From NCBI GenBank assembly GCA_903915535.1, contig CAIWTJ010000265.1, positions 1 through 63,270 of the forward strand: DNA of 63,270 bases, in the 5' to 3' direction. The stretch comes from Enhydrobacter aerosaccus (lineage in GTDB: Bacteria > Pseudomonadota > Alphaproteobacteria > Reyranellales > Reyranellaceae). Under the pieces are notes generated by a model. It searched no databases. It saw only the letters and a program-made list of their open reading frames with translations, and was not told where the DNA came from. Below, one piece after another: positions 47,137 to 54,947 of the stretch (its first letter is position 1; each line of letters starts with the position of its first letter). Position numbers and translations under genes: made by a program.

Positions 47137-48782
47137 CCGGTCTTCAGGCGCGTGTTGGCGAGCTCGCCTGCTGCTTCGAGGATCGGATAGGCAACCGAGG
47201 TCAGGTGGCCGTTTATGCGCTTCAGATCCCGGATGACGTCGAGATGGATCGAGCTGGTCTCCATCGATTCCGGCCGGCCCTCGCGCAAGCGGGCATAGTG
47301 GCTCTCGGCGGCGACGGTCTCGGACTCGCGCATGGCGGTCTTCTCGGCGACCAGGCGGCGGGCCAGTGAAATGTCGCGCGTGGTGAAGACGTTCAGCGCG
47401 AGCCGCACGTTCTCCAGCACATGGGCGTGGATCGCCTTCAGCTCGGCCATGCCTTCGCTCGAGAAGGTGTACCGCTTCTTGATCTTCTTGCCGGCGAGTT
47501 CCATCAGGTTCTTGTCGATGATGTCGCCGATATGCTCGAGGTTGGTCGTGAAGGACAGGATCTCGACGTAACGTCGGCCTTCCTCCTCACCCAATTCGTT
47601 GCGCGAGACCTGGATCAGATAGAGCTTGATCGACTCGTAGAGCTTGTCGACCACGTTGTCTTCCTGCTCGATCGTGCGTGCCAGCCGCTGATCGTTTTTC
47701 TCGAAGACGGTGATCGACTGGCGCAGCATGTCGGCCACGCGGTCGCCGAGGTTGAGCGTCTCGCGCGTGGCGCAGGCCAGGGCCTCCGCGGGCGTGTCGA
47801 GCACGGTCGGGTCGAGATGACGGGGCCGGGCGGCATCGTCGGCCTGCGGTCGCGACGGGAGGAGACGCCGGCAGAGCGTGGCGAGCGGCTCGATCAACGG
47901 CAGGAAGAGGATCGCGGCCACGACGCTGAAGGCCGTATGAAAATTCACCAGCAGGCGGGCGGGGGCGGCGTCGACGAAGGCCAGCCAGTGGTGGATCGGG
48001 ACCAGGAACGGCACCGCAAGGATGCCCACAGTCACGCGGGTGATGAGGTTGCCGAGCGGCACGCGGCGCGCGTCGACGTCGGTGCTGGACTGGTCGTAGT
48101 AGGGCGCGATCGCGCCACCGATGTTGGCGCCGATCACCAGCGCGAGCGCCAGCTCCGGCTGAATGATGCCGCTCGAAGCGAACGACATGACCAGTAGCAC
48201 GGTCGAAAGACTGGAATGGATGAACCAGGTCGCGGCGGCGGCGAAGACGACGGCCAGCACGTATTCGTCCTGCAGGCCCTTCAGTACGGTGACGAAGGTG
48301 GGCGATTCCCGCAAGGGCAGGGCCGAGTGTTCGAGCAACTGCAGCGACAGCAGCATCAGGCCGAGCCCGATCGCCACCCGGCCGAGATGCCGGACCTTGT
48401 CGTTCTCGCTCGACAGGAAGCCGATGACGCCCGCCGCGATCATCAGCGGCGACACCCAGTTGAGATCGAACGACAGGACCTGGGCGGTGAGCGTCGTGCC
48501 GACATTGGCGCCCAGCATGACCGCGAGCGCGATCGACAGGGAAATCAGCCCGCGGCCGGCGAAGGATGCCAGCAGCAGCGCCGTCGCCGTGCTGGACTGC
48601 AATACGCCGGTCAGGCCAAGGCCGCCGGCGAACGCCGTGAAGCGGTTGCGCGAGCAGGCGCCGATCGCCCGCCGCAACGCCGCGCCAAAGGCGCGCGTCA
48701 GGCCGGTGCGGACCATGCGCACGCCCCAGAGGAGAAGGGCGACGCTGCCGATGACGTTGAGGATGGTGCTTACGCCGTGCAT
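47103..48782 (-). CDS. Na/Pi cotransporter family protein with PhoU-like domain
   Basis: A 559-residue protein of the NptA/YjbB type. The membrane half (about 1-320) contains two inverted repeats with the QSST core: GGLGLTGVLQSSTATALLLASF and SSLSTVLLVMSFASSG. The cytoplasmic half (about 340-555) is a PhoU-like helical bundle (NLGDRVADMLRQSITVF, NLEHIGDIIDKNLMEL). It transports phosphate with Na+; direction is uncertain because YjbB-type members can export. A three-heptamer Pho box lies 33-61 bp upstream. Its end overlaps the convergent flavoprotein gene by 34 bp. Confidence 0.9.
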   Translation of the reverse strand: MHGVSTILNVIGSVALLLWGVRMVRTGLTRAFGAALRRAIGACSRNRFTAFAGGLGLTGVLQSSTATALLLASFAGRGLISLSIALAVMLGANVGTTLTAQVLSFDLNWVSPLMIAAGVIGFLSSENDKVRHLGRVAIGLGLMLLSLQLLEHSALPLRESPTFVTVLKGLQDEYVLAVVFAAAATWFIHSSLSTVLLVMSFASSGIIQPELALALVIGANIGGAIAPYYDQSSTDVDARRVPLGNLITRVTVGILAVPFLVPIHHWLAFVDAAPARLLVNFHTAFSVVAAILFLPLIEPLATLCRRLLPSRPQADDAARPRHLDPTVLDTPAEALACATRETLNLGDRVADMLRQSITVFEKNDQRLARTIEQEDNVVDKLYESIKLYLIQVSRNELGEEEGRRYVEILSFTTNLEHIGDIIDKNLMELAGKKIKKRYTFSSEGMAELKAIHAHVLENVRLALNVFTTRDISLARRLVAEKTAMRESETVAAESHYARLREGRPESMETSSIHLDVIRDLKRINGHLTSVAYPILEAAGELANTRLKTGQPLIREPLES

Positions 48783-48814
48783 TACGTTCGAATCCTAAGC
48801 CTCTCTCCACATTG

Positions 48815-48843
48815 ATGAAAGTTTTTTGACAGAAATATGACGG
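48815..48843. promoter_or_regulatory. Pho box with three heptamers, between the Na/Pi and phnW genes
   Basis: Read on the minus strand, CCGTCAT (48843-48837), CTGTCAA (48832-48826) and CTTTCAT (48821-48815) are direct heptamers separated by AT-only 4-bp spacers (ATTT, AAAA), a strict 11-bp period. This matches the alphaproteobacterial PhoB consensus CTGTCAT-N4-CTGTCAT. The orientation favours the Na/Pi gene. For phnW a GATTAT hexamer lies 11 bp beyond the box at 48855-48860, but the half-sites face the other way, so activation of that side is less sure. Confidence 0.75.
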
Positions 48844-48884
48844 GGTCGCTGGACGATTATGGTCCGCCGGACGATCATCGGAAC

Positions 48885-50039
48885 ATGACCACTGCAAAAC
48901 CAGCCGCGTCCGAAACCGGCGATCCTCTTCTGCTCACGCCCGGCCCGCTCACCACCTCCATCACGGTGAAGCAGGCCATGGTTCACGACTGGGGGTCGCG
49001 CGATCAGGGCTTCATCGCCATCAACAAGATGGTGTTGGAGAAGATCGTGGAGCTCGCGGGCGGTGAGGGCACGCACGTCACCGTGCCGGTGCAAGGCTCG
49101 GGCACCTTCGCCGTCGAGGCGATGATCACGAGCTTCGTTCCGAAGATGGGCAAGCTGCTGGTCTTGATCAATGGCGCCTACGGCCATCGCGCGAAGAAAA
49201 TCGCCGAGATCGCCGGCCGTGGCGTCATCTCCTACGAGACGCCGGAGGATACGCCGCCCGATCTCGCCAAGCTCGACAGGCTGCTGGCCGACGACAAGGC
49301 AATCACCCACGTCTTCGCCGTCCACTGCGAGACGACCTCGGGAGTGCTCAATCCGATCGCCGAGACGGCGGCGCTGGTGGCCAAGCATGGCCGCCGCCTG
49401 CTGGTCGACTCCATGAGTGCGTTCGGCGCCCTTGAACTGGACGCTCGCAAGGTGCCTTACGATGCGATGGCGTCGTCATCGAACAAGTGCCTCGAAGGCG
49501 TGCCGGGCCTGGGCTTCGTCGTGTGCCGCAAGACGGCGCTCGCCGAGTGCAAGGGCAACGCCACGACCCTGGTGCTCGATCTCTTCGAGCAGGCCGAGGG
49601 ATTCGCCAAGACGGGGCAGTATCGATTCACCCCGCCGATCCACGTCATCGTGGCGCTGGGCAAGGCGATCGAGGAGCATGCGGCCGAAGGCGGCGTCGCA
49701 GGGCGGGGCAAACGCTACCGCGAGAATGCCAAGGTGCTGATCGACGGCATGCGCGCCATGGGCTTCCGCACGCTGCTGCCGGACGCGCTGCAGGCGCCGA
49801 TCATCGTCACCTTCCATATGCCAACCGACCCCAAGTTCGTCTTCCAGCGCTTCTATGACGGCCTGAAGGATCGTGGTTACGTCATCTATCCCGGCAAGCT
49901 GACGGTGGCGGACTCCTTCCGGATCGGCTGCATCGGCCGGCTCTACCCGAAGGACATGAAGGGGGCGCTCGCGGCCGTGCGTGACGTGCTCGACGAGATG
50001 AGGGTCAGCAACGGCGGCCAGGCTCTGGCGGCGGAGTAA
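48885..50039 (+). CDS. phnW: 2-aminoethylphosphonate-pyruvate transaminase
   Basis: A 384-residue class V PLP aminotransferase turning 2-aminoethylphosphonate plus pyruvate into phosphonoacetaldehyde plus alanine. Signatures are LLLTPGPLTTSITVKQAMVHDWGSRDQ at the start, GSGTFAVEAMI, VDSMSAFGALELD and the PLP lysine in SSNKCLEGVPGLGFV. The ATG at 48885 gives the family N-terminus; an in-frame ATG at 48837 would lie inside the Pho box, so it is rejected. phnA begins 3 bp downstream. No phnX is present. Confidence 0.93.
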   Translation: MTTAKPAASETGDPLLLTPGPLTTSITVKQAMVHDWGSRDQGFIAINKMVLEKIVELAGGEGTHVTVPVQGSGTFAVEAMITSFVPKMGKLLVLINGAYGHRAKKIAEIAGRGVISYETPEDTPPDLAKLDRLLADDKAITHVFAVHCETTSGVLNPIAETAALVAKHGRRLLVDSMSAFGALELDARKVPYDAMASSSNKCLEGVPGLGFVVCRKTALAECKGNATTLVLDLFEQAEGFAKTGQYRFTPPIHVIVALGKAIEEHAAEGGVAGRGKRYRENAKVLIDGMRAMGFRTLLPDALQAPIIVTFHMPTDPKFVFQRFYDGLKDRGYVIYPGKLTVADSFRIGCIGRLYPKDMKGALAAVRDVLDEMRVSNGGQALAAE

Positions 50040-50042
50040 GCG

Positions 50043-51305
50043 ATGGCACCGGACAGCATCAACAAGGCGGGCGGCGAGATCGCGCTCAACGGTCGGCGCT
50101 ATGCCTTTCCCAGGCGGCCGACGGTCGTGGTCTGCATCGACGGCTCGGAACCGGGATACATCGAACGCACGGTCGAGGCGGGCCGCGCTCCGTGGTTCGC
50201 GAAGACCCTGAAGAACGGCACCAACCAGATCGCCGACTGCGTTGTTCCAAGCTTCACCAACCCCAACAACCTGTCGATCGTCACGGGGCGTCCTCCCTCC
50301 GTGCATGGCATCAGTGGCAACTACTTCCTCGACCCGGACACCGGCAAGGAAGTCATGATGAACGATCCGAAGTTCCTGCGGGTCGAGACCCTGTTTCCGG
50401 CCTTCCAGCGCGCGGGCTGCCGCATCGCCGTCGTTACCGCCAAGGACAAGCTGCGCGGCCTGCTGGGCAAGGGTCTCGACCTGGGACCAGGCAAGGCGTG
50501 CGCCTTCTCGTCGGAGAAATCCGACAAGGCGACCCTGGCCGAGAACGGAATCGAGAACGTGAATGCGTTGGTCGGCATGCCGGTGCCGGACGTCTACAGT
50601 GCCGGACTGTCGGAGTTCGTCTTCGCCGCCGGCGTCAAGCTGATGGAGCGCGACCGGCCGGAGATCATGTATCTCTCGACGACCGACTACATCCAGCACA
50701 AGCACGCGCCCGGCACGCCGGTGGCCAACGACTTCTATGCGATGATGGACGGCTACATGGCCAAGCTCGATGCGATGGGCTGCACCATCGTCCTCACCGC
50801 CGATCACGGCATGAACGCCAAGTTCGGCAAGGACGGCCAGCCCGACGTGATCTACCTGCAGGACCTGTTCGACAAGTGGCTGGGCACCGACAAGGCGCGC
50901 GTCATCCTGCCGATCACCGATCCCTATGTCGTTCATCACGGTGCGCTGGGCTCGTATGCGGTCGTCTATCTGCCGGCCGGCGTCTCGCACTCGGAGATGG
51001 TGGCGAAGATAAAGTCGCTGCCCGGCATCGAGGCCGCGCTCACCCGTGAGGAGGCTGCCGCCCGCTTCGAACTGCCCGCGGACCGGCTGGGCGATCTCAT
51101 CGTCGTCTCCACGCAGCACAAGGTGCTGGGCACCTCGGCGTCGCGGCACGATCTCAGCGGCCTCACCGAGCCGCTGCGCAGTCACGGCGGCATTTCCGAG
51201 CAGAAGGTGCCGCTGATCTGCAATGCGCCGCTGGCGACCGCAGCGAACGGCCGGCACTGGCGCAACTTCGATGCTTTCGATCTGGCCTTGAACCTCGTCG
51301 CCTGA
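50043..51305 (+). CDS. phnA: Phosphonoacetate hydrolase
   Basis: A 420-residue alkaline-phosphatase-superfamily enzyme hydrolysing phosphonoacetate to acetate and phosphate. Metal and nucleophile motifs are CIDGSEPGYIE (first Asp), SFTNPNNLSIVTG (nucleophilic Thr), STTDYIQHKHAPG (Asp and His), TADHGMNAK (Asp, His) and LRSHGGISEQ (His). The complete ligand set suggests an active di-zinc enzyme. With PhnW it defines the PhnW-Y-A route, which needs an aldehyde dehydrogenase (PhnY) that is not in the window. Confidence 0.92.
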   Translation: MAPDSINKAGGEIALNGRRYAFPRRPTVVVCIDGSEPGYIERTVEAGRAPWFAKTLKNGTNQIADCVVPSFTNPNNLSIVTGRPPSVHGISGNYFLDPDTGKEVMMNDPKFLRVETLFPAFQRAGCRIAVVTAKDKLRGLLGKGLDLGPGKACAFSSEKSDKATLAENGIENVNALVGMPVPDVYSAGLSEFVFAAGVKLMERDRPEIMYLSTTDYIQHKHAPGTPVANDFYAMMDGYMAKLDAMGCTIVLTADHGMNAKFGKDGQPDVIYLQDLFDKWLGTDKARVILPITDPYVVHHGALGSYAVVYLPAGVSHSEMVAKIKSLPGIEAALTREEAAARFELPADRLGDLIVVSTQHKVLGTSASRHDLSGLTEPLRSHGGISEQKVPLICNAPLATAANGRHWRNFDAFDLALNLVA

Positions 51306-51332
51306 CGGGCGTTATCTCCCTGGAGGTGAATC

Positions 51333-51689
51333 ATGGCCAATCAGACCTTGAAGGGCGGCTGTCACTGCGGCGCCGTCGCCTACACCGTGGACGTCGATCC
51401 CGCGGCCTCGATGAGCTGCAACTGCTCGATCTGCAGCAAGCTTGGAGCCGTCTGGGCGTTCACGCCCAAGTCCAATTTCAAGCTGACGAAGGGCGAGGGC
51501 AGGACGGGCGATTATCAGTTCAACAAGCACGTGCTGCATCACCGCTTCTGCCCAACCTGCGGCATCGAGAGCTACGCCGAGGGCAAGGGCAAGGATGGCT
51601 CAGAGCAGGTCGGAATTAATCTCCGTTGCGTCGAGGGTATCGACGTGGACAAATTGACTCCCAAGAAATTCGATGGCCGGAGCATGTAA
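51333..51689 (+). CDS. GFA family zinc-binding protein
   Basis: A 118-residue protein of the glutathione-dependent formaldehyde-activating (GFA) family. The zinc cysteines are seen as GGCHCGAVAYTV, SCNCSICSKLG and FCPTCGIESYAEG. Most members have no demonstrated enzyme activity. SD TGGAGGT precedes the ATG. It sits 27 bp after phnA and 23 bp before the PEP-mutase-like gene. Its position in the phosphonate operon is unexplained; handling of an aldehyde or thiol adduct is a speculation. Confidence 0.85.
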   Translation: MANQTLKGGCHCGAVAYTVDVDPAASMSCNCSICSKLGAVWAFTPKSNFKLTKGEGRTGDYQFNKHVLHHRFCPTCGIESYAEGKGKDGSEQVGINLRCVEGIDVDKLTPKKFDGRSM

Positions 51690-51707
51690 CCTCCTGCCCG
51701 CAGGAGG
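51690..51707 (+). promoter_or_regulatory. Hairpin containing the SD of the first PEP-mutase-like gene
   Basis: CCTCCTGC (51690-51697) and GCAGGAGG (51700-51707) are exact reverse complements, giving a 7-bp stem with a 4-nt loop. The right arm is a perfect SD (AGGAGG, 51702-51707), 5 bp from the ATG at 51713. The arm begins one base after the GFA stop. Ribosomes ending translation of the GFA gene would melt it, so it can couple the two genes translationally. Confidence 0.55.
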
Positions 51708-51712
51708 AAAAC

Positions 51713-52537
51713 ATGACCGTCAGCCAGGCCGACAAGGCAAAGAAATTGCGTGCCCTGCACGAGGCGCCGGGCGCTTTCGTCATTCCCAATCCGTGGGACG
51801 CGGGCTCGGCGCGCGTGCTGGAGGGGATGGGCTTCGAGGCGCTGGCGACATCGAGCGGCGCCAAGGCCGGTGTACTGGGGCGGCGGGACGGCAAGGTAAC
51901 GCGAGACGAAGCCCTGGCGAATGCGCGGCTGATCGCGGGCGCCGTCGATCTTCCGGTGATCGGCGATCTCGAGAAGGGATTCGGCGACACGCCCGATGCC
52001 GCGGCGCTGACGATCAAGGGCGCTGCCGAGGCGGGACTGGTCGGCGGGTCGATCGAGGATGCCACGGGCGACAAGGACAAGCCCCTGTTCGATCTCGAGA
52101 CCGCGGCGGCGCGTGTGAAGGCTGCGGTGCAGGCAGCACGTGCGCTGCCGTTTCCGTTCGTGCTGACGGCGCGCGCCGAGGGCTTCCTGCGCGGCAAGGC
52201 CGACCTCGATGACGTCATCGCCCGCCTGAAGGCGTTCGAGGCCGCAGGCGCTGACGTGTTGTTCGCGCCCGGCCTTCCCGATCTCGCCGCGGTCAAGAAG
52301 GTGACCAGTGCCATCGGCAGGCCGTTCAATTTCATGGTTGGCATCAAGGGCCGGTCCTGGTCGAAATCCGAGCTCGAGGCGGCCGGCGTGAAGCGGATCA
52401 GCCTCGCTACTTCGCTTTACAAGGCCGCGATGAGCGGTCTGATCGACGCGGCCAAAGAAGTGAAGGAAAAGGGCACTTTCACCTATGTCGACCGGGTGAT
52501 CTCCACCCCCGATCTCGGCGCCTTCATGAAGGGCTGA
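51713..52537 (+). CDS. PEP mutase/isocitrate lyase superfamily protein 1
   Basis: A 274-residue protein of the isocitrate lyase/PEP mutase family. Text includes IPNPWDAGSARVLEGMGFEALATSSGA (phosphate-binding loop), DLEKGFGDTPDAA (metal Asp), GGSIEDATGDKDKPLFD (IED catalytic loop) and TARAEGFLRGK. It lacks the EDK-x5-NS loop of true PEP mutase and the KKCGH of isocitrate lyase, so the C-C or C-P substrate is unknown. Possible roles are oxaloacetate- or phosphonopyruvate-like hydrolase/lyase. A paralog lies at 54044. The SD lies in a hairpin. Confidence 0.85.
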   Translation: MTVSQADKAKKLRALHEAPGAFVIPNPWDAGSARVLEGMGFEALATSSGAKAGVLGRRDGKVTRDEALANARLIAGAVDLPVIGDLEKGFGDTPDAAALTIKGAAEAGLVGGSIEDATGDKDKPLFDLETAAARVKAAVQAARALPFPFVLTARAEGFLRGKADLDDVIARLKAFEAAGADVLFAPGLPDLAAVKKVTSAIGRPFNFMVGIKGRSWSKSELEAAGVKRISLATSLYKAAMSGLIDAAKEVKEKGTFTYVDRVISTPDLGAFMKG

Positions 52538-52580
52538 AACGCGAGTTGCGCGAACCTGACGGTTGCGTCATCAAAAGGGG

Positions 52581-54032
52581 ATGGAGCATTTCGACGTACT
52601 GATCGTCGGTGCCGGCCTGTCCGGAATCGGCGCTGCCTGGCACTTGCAGGATCGCTGCCCGGGCAAGAGCTACGCCATCCTGGAGGGCCGCGCCGCGAGT
52701 GGCGGTACCTGGGACCTTTTCCGGTATCCCGGCGTGCGCTCTGATTCCGACATGTACACGCTGGGCTACCGTTTCCGGCCCTGGAAGGAAGCCAAGGCGA
52801 TCGCCGACGGGCCGTCGATCCTGAAGTACATTCGCGAAGTTGCGAGCGATCACGGCATCGACCGGAAGATCCGCTTCAGCCATCGCGTCGTCGCTGCTTC
52901 GTGGTCGACGCCGGAGGCGCGCTGGACGGTCGAGGTCGAACGCGGAGAGGACAAGGAGCGCGTCCGCTTTACCTGCAGCTTCCTGTGGATGTGCAGCGGC
53001 TACTATCGCACCGACTCGGGCTACCTGCCCGAGTTCGCGGGCATCGAACGCTTCAAGGGCCGCGTCGTCCATCCGCAGAAATGGACCGACGACATCGACT
53101 ACAAGGACAAGAAGGTCGTGGTGATCGGAAGCGGTGCCACCGCGGTGACGCTGGTGCCATCGATGGCCGACAGTGGCGCCGCGCACGTCACGATGCTGCA
53201 GCGCTCGCCGACCTACATGGCAATGCGGCCGTCGCAGGACCCGTTTGCGATCAAGATGCGCAAGCGCCTGCCGCTCAGGCTTGCCTACATGGTCACGCGC
53301 TGGAAGAACGTGCTGCTCGGCATGTATTTCTTCCAGATGTGCAAGCGCTACCCGGACAAGGTGAAGAGTTTGCTGCTGGGTGGCGTGCAGAAGGTGCTGG
53401 GGCCCGATCACGACGTCGAGACGCACTTCACGCCGCGCTACAATCCCTGGGACCAGCGGCTCTGCCTGGTGCCCGACGCGGATTTCTTCCGCGCCATGCG
53501 CCGCGGCAAGGTCGACGTCGTCACCGATCACATCGAGACTTTTACCGAGACCGGCATCAAGCTGAAGTCGGGCAAGGAACTCGCGGCCGACCTCGTCGTG
53601 ACCGCGACCGGGCTCGTGCTGGTGCCGGTGGGCGGCGCGAAGCTCACGGTCGACGGCCAGCCGGTCGATCTCAGCAAGCGCTTCATCTACAAGGGCATGA
53701 TGTATTCCGAAGTGCCCAACCTCGCGTCAGTGTTCGGCTACACCAACGCCTCCTGGACCCTGAAGGCCGACCTCGTCAGCGAATATGTCTGCCGCATCCT
53801 CAACCACATGGCGCGCGGCGGCTATCGCATCTGCATGCCGCGCAACGACGATCCGACGCTCAGCGAGGAACCGTGGGTCAGTTTCTCCTCGGGCTACATC
53901 CAGCGCGCACTCGCGCACCAGCCCAAGCAGGGCTCGCGGCGGCCGTGGAAGCTCTACCAGAACTACGCGCTCGATCTCCTCAGCCTGCGCTTCGGCTCGA
54001 TCCGCGACCGGGCCATGAATTTCATCCGTTAG
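52581..54032 (+). CDS. Flavin-containing monooxygenase, Baeyer-Villiger-like
   Basis: A 483-residue class B flavin monooxygenase. The FAD motif is VLIVGAGLSGIGAAWHLQ (residues 5-22), the NADPH motif is VVVIGSGATAVTLVPSMA (about 180-197), and the fingerprint FKGRVVHPQKWT sits before the NADPH motif, matching FxGxxxHxxxW with Thr in place of P/D at the end. GGTWDLFRYPGVRSDSDMYTLGYRF is the conserved substrate loop. It oxygenates a carbonyl or a soft nucleophile (S, N, P). It is flanked by the two PEP-mutase paralogs. ATG at 52581 with SD AAGGGG. Confidence 0.87.
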   Translation: MEHFDVLIVGAGLSGIGAAWHLQDRCPGKSYAILEGRAASGGTWDLFRYPGVRSDSDMYTLGYRFRPWKEAKAIADGPSILKYIREVASDHGIDRKIRFSHRVVAASWSTPEARWTVEVERGEDKERVRFTCSFLWMCSGYYRTDSGYLPEFAGIERFKGRVVHPQKWTDDIDYKDKKVVVIGSGATAVTLVPSMADSGAAHVTMLQRSPTYMAMRPSQDPFAIKMRKRLPLRLAYMVTRWKNVLLGMYFFQMCKRYPDKVKSLLLGGVQKVLGPDHDVETHFTPRYNPWDQRLCLVPDADFFRAMRRGKVDVVTDHIETFTETGIKLKSGKELAADLVVTATGLVLVPVGGAKLTVDGQPVDLSKRFIYKGMMYSEVPNLASVFGYTNASWTLKADLVSEYVCRILNHMARGGYRICMPRNDDPTLSEEPWVSFSSGYIQRALAHQPKQGSRRPWKLYQNYALDLLSLRFGSIRDRAMNFIR

Positions 54033-54043
54033 GAAGGAACGCC

Positions 54044-54862
54044 ATGCCGAGCCAAGCCGAGAAGGGCCGCCTGTTCAAAGAGCGGCACGCCAAGCCGGGC
54101 ATTATCCTTCTTCCCAATCCGTGGGATGCCGGCACGGCGAAGCTGCTCGCGTGGCTGGGCTTCGAGGCGCTGGCAACGACCAGCCTCGGCATGTCGAACG
54201 CGCTCGGCCGCGTCGACGGCGATGGCGCGGTGAGTCGCGCCGAGCTGATCGAGAACTGCCGCGTGATCGCCGAGGCGACCGACCTGCCGGTGAATGCCGA
54301 TCTCGAGAACGGGTATGCAGACGATCCCAGGGAAGCGGCGACGATCCTGCGCGATGCGGCCGAGGTCGGCATCGTGGGCGGCTCGATCGAGGATTGGAGC
54401 GGCGAGAAGATATATGACTTCAACCACGCCGTTGAGCGGGTGGTCGCGGGCGTCGAGATGGCGCGCTCGCTCCCGGTGCCGTTCACCTTCGTCGCGCGCG
54501 CGGAGAACCTGATCCGCGGCCGACCCGACATGGACGACACGATCAGGCGCCTGCAGGCCTTCGAGAAGGCCGGCGCCGATGTACTCTACGCGCCCGGGCT
54601 GCGCGACCTCGCCTCGATGAAGCTCGTGGCATCGGCGGTGTCCAAGCCGATCAACGTGGTGATGAGCGCGGGCGATCCCACGCTTACGGCTGCGGAGATG
54701 GAGGCGGTGGGCGTGAAGCGGATCAGCGTCGGTGGGGCGCTGTCGCGGCTGGCGCTGGCGGCTTTCATGAAAGGCGCCCGGGAGATGAAGGACCAGGGTG
54801 GTTTCACCTGGATGCGGGACACCCTGCCGACCAAGGACCTCAAGCCGGTATTCGGCGGCTAA
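54044..54862 (+). CDS. PEP mutase/isocitrate lyase superfamily protein 2
   Basis: A 272-residue paralog of the gene at 51713, with LLPNPWDAGTAKLLAWLGFEALATTSLG, DLENGYADDPREAATIL (DLENG instead of DLEKG), GGSIEDWSGEKIYDFNHAVERV and ARAENLIRGRPDMDDTIRRLQAFEKAGADVLYAPGL. The IED and RAE residues are retained. The divergence between copies, including the SIED loop, suggests different substrates. Starts 11 bp after the monooxygenase stop with SD AGGAAGG. Confidence 0.85.
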   Translation: MPSQAEKGRLFKERHAKPGIILLPNPWDAGTAKLLAWLGFEALATTSLGMSNALGRVDGDGAVSRAELIENCRVIAEATDLPVNADLENGYADDPREAATILRDAAEVGIVGGSIEDWSGEKIYDFNHAVERVVAGVEMARSLPVPFTFVARAENLIRGRPDMDDTIRRLQAFEKAGADVLYAPGLRDLASMKLVASAVSKPINVVMSAGDPTLTAAEMEAVGVKRISVGGALSRLALAAFMKGAREMKDQGGFTWMRDTLPTKDLKPVFGG

Positions 54863-54900
54863 ATACGGTTACAACCCGGTGAATGGCGGCGTGCTGGCGG

Positions 54901-54944
54901 AGTCCCGGCCAGCCCGCTAAGGTTTTCGGCCTAACAGGGGGACT
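54901..54944 (+). promoter_or_regulatory. Possible hairpin over the SD of the phosphonate-binding-protein gene
   Basis: AGTCCC (54901-54906) pairs with GGGACT (54939-54944) and an inner GGCC (54907-54910) with GGCC (54928-54931), with a 7-nt bulge on the 3' side. The SD AGGGGGA (54936-54942) overlaps the outer right arm, 3 bp from the ATG at 54948. Weaker than the other two SD hairpins in this window. Confidence 0.3.
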
Positions 54945-54947
54945 GCA

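Noticed and set aside
48826-48854. TTGACA as a -35 box for phnW
   Set aside because: The TTGACA is part of the Pho heptamer; the hexamer 17 bp downstream (CTGGAC) is not a credible -10.
51713-52537. Calling the PEP-mutase-like protein a phosphonate-synthesising PepM
   Set aside because: The EDK-x5-NS catalytic loop of true PEP mutase is absent and the locus is catabolic (phnW, phnA, importer).
54863-54947. Second sigma-54 promoter before the phosphonate-binding-protein gene
   Set aside because: GG and GC spacing fits near TGGCGGCGTGCTGGC, but about five consensus bases are wrong, including the TTGC element.
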